Origin: Dactylis glomerata | Taxonomy: Eukaryota; Streptophyta; Magnoliopsida; Poales; Poaceae | Assembly (NCBI GenBank): GCA_007115705.1 | Contig: QXEO01000546.1 | Location: 4,169,291 to 4,233,290 of the forward strand | DNA: 64,000 nt | Direction: 5' to 3' | Shown here: positions 55,774 through 64,000 of the stretch, piece after piece | Layout: each line of letters starts with the position of its first letter | Numbering within the stretch: position 1 is the stretch's first letter | Translations under genes and position numbers: made by a program | The notes under the pieces: generated by a model | The model's input: only the letters and a program-made list of their open reading frames with translations | Database searches by the model: none | Told to the model about the DNA's origin: nothing

Positions 55774-56431
55774 TGCGGTCCTAATTCATTGGACTATCCC
55801 TCCCCCATAATGCCGAAAGTAATGCAATCATTCTCTTAATATCATTTTGTGATATGTGAGCTTCAATGATGAGTATTGGTTATGGACCCAAGATACATCT
55901 TCACGGTTCAATGCCAAAACACTCATATATGGTGGCTTCGGCCACCGACCTCTTCCTTTGAAGAGTTCATTCCTTGAATATCTTTTGAGTTTTTCTTGGT
56001 TTTGTTTATCTCTTGGTATGGGAAGGCACTTGAGTTGGTCTTTCGATGATTTTTTGCTTTTTGCAACTTCAAGTGCCAAGAACCACTCCGTGTTTGTTTC
56101 TCTAGCCTAAGACCCCATCCTCTCTAAAACACTTCCGTCTAATACACAAGTCAACCTCTTGTTTTACCTTTGTTCTTGATGAGATGGCCGGATTTTCTGT
56201 GTACAAGTGATAGAATTTTCCCAACGGGTGGAAACCCTTATTTCCTTAGCAATTTTCCTACTTCCATGTACGCCCACGAAGTCTCTGTACATGGGCCAGA
56301 AATTTTCCCCAGAAATTTGGGTGGAAACGTTAAATTTCTGCCCCCCGGAAATTCCATCACTTAACCCGGAAATTCTGGGGGGCCAGAAATTCCGCCCCTA
56401 GGGCTGGAATTTCCGCCCCCAGTGGTAAGTC
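55774..56431 (+). other. Noncoding stretch with a second GGAATTTCC cluster upstream of the Copia 3' ORF
   Basis: No credible ORF. From about 56285 to 56425 it contains six or more variants of ggaaattccgcccc, like those in the Copia LTR, immediately upstream of a TATATAAA box. Confidence 0.7.
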
Positions 56432-56439
56432 TATATAAA
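56432..56439 (+). promoter_or_regulatory. TATA box upstream of the Copia 3' ORF
   Basis: TATATAAA lies about 185 bp before the ATG at 56623 and directly after the palindromic cluster. It is followed by a CT-rich leader-like stretch. This suggests the downstream ORF has, or had, its own promoter. Confidence 0.55.
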
Positions 56440-56622
56440 GGGGGGGGCGGGGTGAAGATGCCTCTTGGCATCTTCTTTCTCCCCCGACCTACTCTCTCCA
56501 AACCGCCACCGCCGCCTTCTTAAGAACCTCTCCGGCAACTTTTTAGCTGCTGGAATCTCCGAATCTCGCCGGGCCGTGCTCTTCTCGGTGTGGGGGTTCC
56601 TTTCCTCCACACGGTTTTCACC

Positions 56623-58119
56623 ATGGACGACGGTATTGTCTCAAATCTCTCTTCCTAGGTGCTCATGCCCTAGATCTAGATTCGTTTGGGTCAATCCATT
56701 TTCTATTGAAAGGAGCATGTTCTTGAGGTTGTATCCTGTCTAGGGAACCTAGATTTGAACTTAGTTGGTGTCGATCTTTTCTTTTTAGAAATTTTTGCAT
56801 CTATTTCATAGTGCTCTCACCAGGGCGGAATTTTCGCCCCTGGCGACGGAAATTCCGGGGGCCCGGATATTCTGTCCTTTGGACCAGAATTTCCGCCCCC
56901 CACCGGAATTTCTGCCCCTGTGGCCAGAATTTCCACCCCTCCTGCTGAGATTAATACAACATAGATGCACCATTTCTAGAATGTTTCTGCCCATCTAGTT
57001 CCTATCTATGTTCTTTCTAGCCATCATTTTGACTTGTGTGTTCTCATCCCCATGCTGTTTCTCCCACCTTCTTTCACAGGTGACTCTAGTTCTCGTCCTC
57101 ATCGCGATCAGCGCGGCCGTTCTGCCGTTCGCAAGCAGAACCTTTAGTTTTCTGATGAAGGGATTCTTGTTGATGAGCATGTCACTCACCAGGCTGAACG
57201 GGAGGCTGCTAGGGAGGCTGCAAGGCAGAAGGCAGCTAAGGTGACCAAGAGGGCTGTTAGCCATCCCTCGAGGCCACCTCGGGTCAATTATGATACTATG
57301 AGTTCTGTGGATTATATTGCTCTGCGTCAGGCGGACTGGTTTACTCAGCCTCGTGAAGATCTTGCTGATACTCGGTTCTGGTGTGTTGCTCAGAAGGGGA
57401 TTTATGAAGACGTCTATCGCCCTATGTCCCAGCGGGTTTGCTACATGCATGTGTTGGATCGCACCCATCTCCGCCAGAAGTCTGAATATTTTGGAGATGC
57501 TTTGGGAATTATGAAGAGGCTTGGTTTGTTTCAGCTCATGGATATCTAGTGTCACTACAATGAGAAGGTCATTCAGCAGTTCTATGCCACTCTTGCTTTT
57601 CAGGCGGATGAGTCTCTCACTTTCAAGTGGATGTGTGGGGACACTATGCGTCAGTCCAACTTCTATGAGTTTGCAAAGCTTTTGAACTATGATTTTCAGG
57701 GTTACAGTGTGCCAGTTGGTCATCGTGTGCATCAGCATGGAGTTCAACCGGATAAGAATCGCTTGGCTCCTCTTTACTCTTCTAAGGGGAAGATTGGCAC
57801 TATTAAGGGCTTGCTCCCTCTATACAACATTCTGCTTCGCATGTTCAGGGAGAACATCTCACCCTCAGGAGGTAATCAGGATGCCATTCGTGCTGCCCTT
57901 GTTGAGCTCATGTTCCTTTCTCACCGCTGCTTTGTGAGTTCTGACCCAAATGAAGACTTCAAGCTGGATGTGATGAACTACATTTTCAATGAGATGCATG
58001 ATGCCATGCTTTCCAAGCGCACTCCACCTTATGCTCCCTACATCATGCTCCTTATTCATGAGAAGGTCAAAGACATGGATTTCTCCAAAGGCAACTCAGA
58101 ACACAAGCTCAAGCGCATG
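56623..58119 (+). pseudogene. Spliced downstream ORF of the Copia element (env-like position), cut by element C
   Basis: Exon 1 is ATG GAC GAC G (56623-56632) with donor gt at 56633. The acceptor ttctttcacag ends at 57079 and exon 2 joins in phase. Exon 2 is open except for TAG at 57145-57147 and 57547-57549, and runs in one frame until element C interrupts it at 58120. The protein is Arg/Ala-rich at the start, then has YFGDALGIMKRLGLFQLM and GKIGTIKGLLPLYNILLRMF. It resembles the plant retrotransposon ORF1/env-like proteins I have seen annotated as 'putative plant transposon protein', but I cannot name the family firmly. SIRE elements carry an extra ORF at this place. Confidence 0.6.
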
Positions 58120-59014
58120 TGTCGGTGTTATGGATACCGGGGTATCCCGGTCCACCTGCTCCTGGGCCGTGTCATCGGCCCATCTTCAGAATCGACGACC
58201 CAAGCTACGGAGAAGACCCTCACGAGGAGGCGCCTCGTGAGGAGAACGACGACACAAACGACTAAGGACCAGAAGACCTCCTCACGAGCCCCCGCTGGTG
58301 AGGAGAGGAAGCACGCCCACGTCAGCTCAGCACGTTTGCGTGCAGAGCAAGAAGATAACGGGCAGAAGACCGCGTACCGCCCAAGCTACCCCCGACAGGG
58401 AGGAGACCAACTTTCGCCGTGCCTGCCCAAAGCGGCACAATGGTTGTTGGCCACCCCCCTAAAAATAGCGTGGACGGTGCAGGGCGCCAGAGGAGGACGT
58501 CAGCTTCCTCCACCCACTCCTGTGGACCGGCGCCACTACCCTACGAAGACTATGTCTACAGAAGAGCGTAGTCTACAGCTGTCCACCCTTCCTTGGCCAT
58601 ATGTGTGGCAACCCCTTCCCCAAGAAGATAAGGGGAAGGAGGACCTTGGCGCTATAAAAGGAAGGGAGGCCGCTCCTTAGATGGGATCTGATCTTCTCCA
58701 AGTTGCTAGCTGGGCACGCAGGTTCTTCAACCTCTGGCCAGCTAGAGCTTTGTAACCAAGGCCTTGTACTCCTCGCGAGGTGTCGCGTTGCAATACAAGA
58801 AGGCATGAAGTAGGGATTTTACCTCACCACGAGGGCCCTGAACCTGGGTAAAGCTCGGTCTCTCTCTCTGCAGTGCATAGCGCGGTCGACACTCGAGGCT
58901 TCCGTCACCGTGTTTCATTGCAATCCAAGATCTCACACGTTCAGCCCCCTACGTTCGAATCCTTGGGTCCGTCGCGTGGTACCCCGTGTTCTTGCGACAC
59001 GAAATCCATCGACA
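58120..59014 (+). repeat. 5' LTR of element C (895 bp)
   Basis: Begins TGTCGGTGTTATGG and ends CATCGACA, with TGTCG/CGACA termini. A TATAAAA box is at 58653-58659. The start is set by the terminal repeat and by loss of the Copia ORF homology. Confidence 0.75.
58653..58659 (+). promoter_or_regulatory. TATA box of element C LTR
   Basis: TATAAAA in the sequence gcgctataaaaggaagg, with about 360 bp of LTR downstream. Confidence 0.65.
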
Positions 59015-59016
59015 TT

Positions 59017-59035
59017 TGGCGCGCCAGGTAGGGGG
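59017..59035 (+). promoter_or_regulatory. Primer binding site of element C
   Basis: tggcgcgccaggtaggggg, two bases after the LTR. It fits the 3' end of a plant tRNA-Arg as I recall it; the exact tRNA was not checked. Confidence 0.7.
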
Positions 59036-59068
59036 CTGTGGTGTGTTTTCTCCTAGATCTGGTTCGAC

Positions 59069-61573
59069 ATGGCCGACGCCAACGCAAGGCTCGAGCGTCT
59101 TCGCCGTCGCAACGCTGCTCGGGGGCAAACCGAGCCCATCTTCCGTCGTCGTGAAGCTTCGGCCGGGGAGGAAGAGGAGGAAGATCTGGAGTCCTCCTAC
59201 CTCCTGTCCGAGCGTACGGAGCCTTCGCTCTCCTTCACCGCCACCGCCACTTCTCACGCTCGTTCTGGGAGTCAGCTGTCTCCTGCGCAGGCTCTCGCCA
59301 TGGCGCAGGAGCTGCTACGCTATCAACCCACCGACGACGGGCGTGAGGGGTGGCGCGCTCGAATCGCCGAGCTCGTCGCCATCGCCAACGAAGACCCAGC
59401 CCAGGGAGGGGCCCAGGGCGCGGGAGATCCAGATCCGGCGGCGGGGCGTCGCGCCGGAGATGGGAAGGTCAACAAGGCCAAGAAGGTGGTTTCCCGCGCT
59501 GCATCTTCGCCGCGCGGGGAGCCCAGCTATCAAATCGTCCAACGCGCTCTGGAAGACGCACGCGTCTCCCTCGAGCGCCGCCGCGAAAATCATGACCGCG
59601 CCATCGATGACATCGGTGAAGCTGGCAAGAACGTCAGGACCCCCGGCGAGCCAATCTACAACCCCGGGTGTCTTGCCCTCACTCGCCAGCAGCGCTACGT
59701 GGTCTGGCCTGACAAGTTCAAGCCGGACATCGCCATGCGCTATGACGGGACCACAAACCCTGTCGAATTCCTCCAACTCTACGTCGTCGCCGTCCAGGCT
59801 GCGCGTGGAGATCAGCGTGCCATGGCCAATTGGTTCCCCATGGCCCTCAAGGACGCTCCGCGAACTTGGCTCATGAATCTTCCGCACGAATCCGTGACTT
59901 CGTGGAAGGATTTATGTCGTCAGTTCGTTGCCAACTTCATGCCCACGTACGAGCGCCCCGCTACCAAGAACGATCTTAAGGCGGTGCGTCAGTACAAGGG
60001 CGAGACACTTCGTCAGTACATCCAGCGCTTCAGTCAGATGAGGAACAAGATCCCCAGGATCTCCAACGAGGAGGTCATCTCCGCGTTCTCCACGGGCGTC
60101 TCCGACGTCAAGATGCGGGAGAAGCTGTCCGTGAACGATGAGCTGACTTCCGTCGTCAGGCTCTTTGAGATCGCCGACCGCTGCGCCAAGGCTGAGGAGG
60201 GGAGGCTCTTCGTGCACAATCTGCCGGAGGCGCCTCCACCAAAGCCGAAGTCCAAGGACCCCAAGCGAAAGGAGGCTGCTGTCCTCGCGGCGGAGCCAGA
60301 TCATAAGCAACGCCGCGGGGACCGCTCCGATCGCGATAAAGGTCGACGTCGCTGCTACTGCCTTATCCACAAGAAGGACACCCACAATACCGAACATTGT
60401 TGGATTGTCCGGAAGTTTCACGAGGAAAATGGCGTCGCCAAGCGTCGCGGGGGCGGCCGCAGCCACGGCAAGAGTGGATCCCGGGGCGATCGCCGCGATG
60501 ACGACCGCGAGGAAGGTCGCCGCCGCGGGGGTCTGTCTCGAGCCGATCCTGAGCCGCTGCCGCTGCCCCCACCAGCAAATGATCATCGGGAGGAGGACCA
60601 GGGGGGCTATCAAGAGCCACGAGACTTCGCCGCCTGCCTCCTGGGTGGAGCTCAGGCTCCTCTGTCAAATCGACACTTCAAGCAGCTGTCGCGAGAAATC
60701 GCGGCGGCGCAGCCCAACGTCGGTAATCGCCTAATGAAGTGGTCGACGTGCAAGATTGGCTTCGACGAGGAGGATCATCCGGCTTCCACAAGGGGCGTGG
60801 GCACAATCCCCCTCTTGTGCACGCCAACCATCAACAACGTCGCCGTCAATCGCACTCTCATCGACGGAGGGGCGGGCCTCAACATCATCTCGGTTGAGAT
60901 CTTCGAAAAGATGCAGGTGCCGTACCACCGGCTCATGCCAACTCGGCCATTCTTCGGGGTAACCGAGGGGTCTACAACGCCAATTGGGCAGGTAAGCCTA
61001 CCCGTCACCTTCGGCACCCGGGACAACTACAGGACAGAAAGCCTCGACTTTGACGTCGCCTACATCGCCTTGCCGTACAATGCCATCATCGGCTACCCGG
61101 CCTTGGCGAGGTTCATGGCAGCAACGCACCATGGCTTCAACGTCCTCAAGATTCCGGGCGCCAACGGCACGATCACCGTGCGCTGCAATGAAAAGGATGC
61201 TCTCCGGTCAGTGGAGCACGTCTACCGTGAGGCCGCCACCATGTTCCCCGCCGACGAAGATCTGCTGGAACACTCCGGCGACCTCGCGAGGAAGAAGCAG
61301 CTCGTATCCCAAGAGCGGGCTGCTGCGAAGAAGGCCTCTCTTGATCCCCACCCTCTAGGCTCGACAGGGAAGAAGTTCGCCGCCTCTGCATCGCCTACCC
61401 CGAGCGAGGACCTGGTCCATCCAATGCTGGACATGAGCATTGGGGAAGCTGCGGTACCCTCAGGCAGGAGGCCCCAGTTTACCCAAGAGCGCTCCGCAAC
61501 CAAGAAGGTCCCTCTTCAGGCTGGGGGCTGCGAAAACTTCATCACCATTGGGGCAGGGCTTTCCCCCAAATAG
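59069..61573 (+). CDS. Gag-protease of element C (834 residues, intact)
   Basis: The ATG at 59069 follows the primer site by 33 bp (MADANARLERLRRR). After a charged N-terminus comes the gag domain (YDGTTNPVEFLQLY, APRTWLMNLPHESVTSW, QFVANFMPTYERP, LRQYIQRFSQMRNKIP). A C-X2-H-X4-H-X4-C knuckle is in CLIHKKDTHNTEHC, followed by an Arg/Asp-rich region. The aspartic protease has TLIDGGAGLNIIS and YNAIIGYPALARF; the usual Ser after the active Asp-Gly is replaced by Gly/Ala, which is tolerated in related elements. The frame ends at the conserved UAG 61571-61573, with no other stop. Confidence 0.93.
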   Translation: MADANARLERLRRRNAARGQTEPIFRRREASAGEEEEEDLESSYLLSERTEPSLSFTATATSHARSGSQLSPAQALAMAQELLRYQPTDDGREGWRARIAELVAIANEDPAQGGAQGAGDPDPAAGRRAGDGKVNKAKKVVSRAASSPRGEPSYQIVQRALEDARVSLERRRENHDRAIDDIGEAGKNVRTPGEPIYNPGCLALTRQQRYVVWPDKFKPDIAMRYDGTTNPVEFLQLYVVAVQAARGDQRAMANWFPMALKDAPRTWLMNLPHESVTSWKDLCRQFVANFMPTYERPATKNDLKAVRQYKGETLRQYIQRFSQMRNKIPRISNEEVISAFSTGVSDVKMREKLSVNDELTSVVRLFEIADRCAKAEEGRLFVHNLPEAPPPKPKSKDPKRKEAAVLAAEPDHKQRRGDRSDRDKGRRRCYCLIHKKDTHNTEHCWIVRKFHEENGVAKRRGGGRSHGKSGSRGDRRDDDREEGRRRGGLSRADPEPLPLPPPANDHREEDQGGYQEPRDFAACLLGGAQAPLSNRHFKQLSREIAAAQPNVGNRLMKWSTCKIGFDEEDHPASTRGVGTIPLLCTPTINNVAVNRTLIDGGAGLNIISVEIFEKMQVPYHRLMPTRPFFGVTEGSTTPIGQVSLPVTFGTRDNYRTESLDFDVAYIALPYNAIIGYPALARFMAATHHGFNVLKIPGANGTITVRCNEKDALRSVEHVYREAATMFPADEDLLEHSGDLARKKQLVSQERAAAKKASLDPHPLGSTGKKFAASASPTPSEDLVHPMLDMSIGEAAVPSGRRPQFTQERSATKKVPLQAGGCENFITIGAGLSPK

Positions 61574-61578
61574 GAAAG
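61565..61578 (+). promoter_or_regulatory. Conserved UAG context in element C
   Basis: cccaaataggaaag, with in-phase continuation ESALVTFL. Identical 14 bases to copies A and B although the proteins around it have diverged. Confidence 0.6.
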
Positions 61579-64000
61579 CGCGCTCGTCACCTTCCTGCGG
61601 GCAAACTCTGACATGTTCGCTTGGACTCCGTCAGATATGCCCGGTGTTCCCAGGGAGGTGATTGAGCACCACTTAGCCGTGTGCCCTCAGGCACATCCCG
61701 TGAAGCAGAAGAATAGGAAGCAAGCTCAAGAGAAGCAGGATTTCATTGTCAAGGAGATAGAGAAGCTGAAGAAGGCCAAGCTGATACGCGAGGTAGCCCA
61801 CCCCACCTGGATTGCTAATCCGGTGGTCGTCCCAAAGGCTAACGGCAGTGGGCGCCTCTGCGTGGACTTCACAAGTCTCAACAAGGCCTGCCCCAAAGAT
61901 CCTTATCCGCTCCCGAGGATAGACCAAATAGTCGACTCCACCGCCGGCTGCGACCTCCTTTGCTTCTTGGATGCTTTCTCCGGCTATCATCAGATCAAGA
62001 TGGTAAAGGAGGACGAGGAGAAGACCGCCTTCATCACGCCTTGTGGCGTGTACTGCTATGTCTGCATGCCCTTCAGTCTGAAGAACGCAGGAGCCACCTT
62101 CCAAAGGCTCATGCGCAAGGCCTTGGGGGCTCAGATGGGAAGGAACGCGGAGGCCTACGTCGACGGCATCGTCGTCAAAACTCGCGAGGGTCACACCTTC
62201 ATCGAGGATCTGGAGGAAACATTCGTCAACCTGAGAAAGGTAAACATCAAGCTCAACCCCGCCAAGTGCGCCTTCGGCGTACCATCGGGAAAACTGTTAG
62301 GATTCCTCGTGTCCCATCGCGGGATAGAGGCGAATCCTGACAAGGTCAAGGCCATCGAAGAAATGCGTCCACCGCGCAATCTCAAGGAGATGCAACGCCT
62401 CGCGGGGTGCATGGCGGCCCTGGGGCGCTTCATCGCGAGGAGTGGGGAAAAAGCATTGCCCTTCTTCAAGCTCATGAAGCGTGCTGGGAAGTTCGAGTGG
62501 ACTCCGGATGCCGACAAAACCTTCGCTGAATTAAAAAGGTACCTCACGAGCCCACCGATCATGGTTGCCCCGACCACCCGCGATCCCTTGCTACTCTACA
62601 TCGCGGCAACTCCAAGGACTGCAAGTGCCGTCCTCGTCGCGGAGCGAGACGCCAAGGTGATCGCCAAAGGGGAGGTAAACTCTCCAAGCTTGGGGGCTCC
62701 TCACGAGGAAGAGGCTACTCCATCCCCCAACCCTCGAGAGGAACCGCCCGAGGCGCCTTCGCCGACCGAGCCGCTCTCTCAGAGCAACGCTCAAAGGCCC
62801 CCCGGGGAGGAGCCCTCCGGGGGTGTCGTCAAGGTGCAAAAGCCCGTGTACTTCGTCAGCACGGTACTGCGCGACGCGCGAGAGCGCTACACCATGCAGC
62901 AAAAGCTGCTCTACACCCTACTCATCGCTTCACGGAAGCTGCGTCACTACTTCCAGGGTCACCCGATCAAGGTGGTAACTGATCGTCCTCTGGAGACCAT
63001 CCTGCGCAATCCCAACGTCACCGGGCGGGTGGCAGAGTGGGCCGTAGAGCTTCAACCCTTCGAGATCTCCTTCGAAACTACAAAGGTAATCAAGAGCAAG
63101 GCTTCGGCCAAGTTCACTGCGGAGTGGACTGATCCATTCGCCGACGAGCCTCCGGAGGAGGAGTCAACTCTCCCAGGAGAGGAGGCCCCAGGCCTCTGGG
63201 TCATGCACTTCGACGGCGCCTTCAACCTCCCCGGCGCGGGAGCAGGTGCTGTCCTAACCTCTCCCTCTGGAGACAAGCTCTTCTATGCTGTGCAGCTCTG
63301 CTTCAAGCCTGAGAGCAAGGTCTCCAACAACATTGCGGAATACGAAGGACTACTCGCCGGCTTAAGGGCGGCGAACGCGTTGGGCATCAAGCGCCTCATC
63401 GTCAAGGGAGATTCACAGCTGGTTGTGAACTTCTCGAACAAGAGCTACACTCCAAAGGACGAGCACATGGCGGCCTATCTCGAGGAGCATCGAAAGATGG
63501 AGAAGCGTTTCCAAGGCCTGGAGCTGAAACACATCCCGAGGGGAGAAAATGTGGAAGCCGACGAGATCGCCAAGCGCGCCTCTCACCGCCTGGCACAACC
63601 GGCCGGCGTCTTCGAGGAGCGTCTCTTCAAGCCGTCCGCTTCTCCGCCGTCAATAGGATCAGACCCTCTGCCTGCCTTGCCGCCACCGCCGGAGCAGGGG
63701 GCTCCAGACTGCGGGCCTCCTTCGGGTGACCGCGTCCTTCTGGCGTTGGCATGGCAGGAGGGAGTGGACTGGATCCTCGAGCTCAAGGCCTTCCTCACCA
63801 GCAGCAGGCTCCCCGAGGATGAAGAGGAGGCCGAAAGGATCGTACGCCAAGATTCGGGCTACTGCGTCAAGGATGGTGACTTGTACCGGCGTCGCCCAAA
63901 CGGTGTCGCTTTGAAGTGCATTTCTACTCACCAAGGCCAAGAGCTTCTCAAGGACATCCACGCCGGCGAATGCGGGCATCACGCTTCTGCGGCAACTCTA
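61574..64000 (+). CDS. Pol of element C: RT, RNase H with insert, archaeal-type RNase H, start of integrase
   Basis: I read this frame as open from the UAG to the window end. RT has LCVDFTSLNKACPKDPYPLP, MPFSLKNAGATFQR (Ser for the usual Gly) and AYVDGIVVKT at 62156-62167, where the catalytic YVDD is changed to YVDG. RNase H follows and contains a Pro/Glu/Ser-rich insert of about 57 residues (about 62661-62831). The second RNase H begins MHFDGAFNLPGAGAGAV with NNIAEYEGL and KGDSQLVVN. The last residues, DIHAGECGHHASAATL, begin the integrase zinc domain. RT is probably inactive because the second catalytic Asp is lost. Confidence 0.9.

Larger units (their letters stand above)
20574..58119 (+). 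mobile_element. SIRE/Maximus-like Ty1/Copia element, split by three insertions and cut by element C
   Basis: The pieces are the 5' LTR (20574-21983), Met-type PBS, gag (22036-23228 and 37351-38592), protease-integrase-RT-RNase H (52372-55705), a polypurine tract near 55764-55773 and a downstream spliced ORF (from 56623). Element C cuts it at 58120, so the 3' LTR is not visible. The domain order protease, integrase, RT identifies Copia; the long gag and the extra 3' ORF suggest the SIRE/Maximus clade. Gag and pol have several stops and a deletion, so it is inactive. Confidence 0.85.
58120..64000 (+). mobile_element. Tat-lineage Gypsy element C (right end outside window)
   Basis: A 5' LTR (58120-59014), PBS, Gag-protease, conserved UAG and pol are seen in order, up to the start of integrase at the window edge. 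A second RNase H places it in the Tat lineage, but sequence differs greatly from copies A and B, so it is another family. It interrupts the Copia downstream ORF; the left flank is gcatg (58115-58119), its partner being outside. Confidence 0.92.

Noticed and set aside
56623..58680. A host gene downstream of the Copia pol
   Set aside because: Position after the Copia polypurine tract, sharing of the LTR-type palindromic array, two in-frame stops and truncation by element C all favour an element-encoded ORF. The open frame beyond 58120 is LTR sequence of element C.

Overview
The window is a block of nested LTR retrotransposons from a large grass genome, with no cellular gene, RNA gene or CRISPR array that I can support. 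A Triticeae grass (wheat, goatgrass or barley type) is most likely. The LTRs beginning TGATACGTCTCC, the Tat-lineage and SIRE/Maximus-like proteins, and the depth of nesting point there. Family names were not checked against a library, so elements are named here by lineage and position.

Layout. The base layer is an Athila-like Gypsy remnant on the minus strand (18808-20573). A chromovirus (Tekay-like) Gypsy with a ~3.1 kb LTR (14121-18807, minus) abuts its gag. That chromovirus gag is cut by Tat-lineage Gypsy copy A (1-14120, minus, left end outside the window). On the other side, a SIRE/Maximus-like Copia element starts inside the Athila-like LTR at about 20574. Its pieces run to 58119 and carry three insertions. 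The first is a non-autonomous Athila-like element (23229-37345, target duplication attgt) that splits the gag zinc knuckle. The second is Tat-lineage Gypsy copy B (38615-52354, target duplication cttcc) between gag and protease. The third is another Tat-lineage Gypsy, element C (58120 to the window end), inside a downstream spliced ORF. A 7.0 kb segment spanning Athila-like gag, Copia LTR and gag, and the 5' part of the inserted Athila-like element is tandemly duplicated (19643-26639 and 26646-33644), with 6 nt of filler at the junction.

Coding content. Copies A and B and element C have Gag, aspartic protease, RT, RNase H and a second archaeal-type RNase H. Integrase follows in A and B and begins at the window edge in C. 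All three keep an identical in-frame UAG between protease and RT, which suggests programmed readthrough. Copies A and B also carry, on the strand opposite gag-pol, a multi-exon gene with its own TATA box. In copy A its seven predicted coding exons join in frame to about 1,170 codons without a stop, with an N-terminal region resembling the 'putative gypsy type transposon' family. In copy B it is decayed and lacks that exon. The gag-pol genes of A and B and the Copia gag and pol are broken by stops, frameshifts or deletions. Element C reads open to the window edge but has an altered RT active site.

The best leads for something under-described are the antisense spliced gene, the conserved UAG, the palindromic GGAATTTCC arrays shared by the Copia LTR and its downstream ORF, and the filler-junction tandem duplication.
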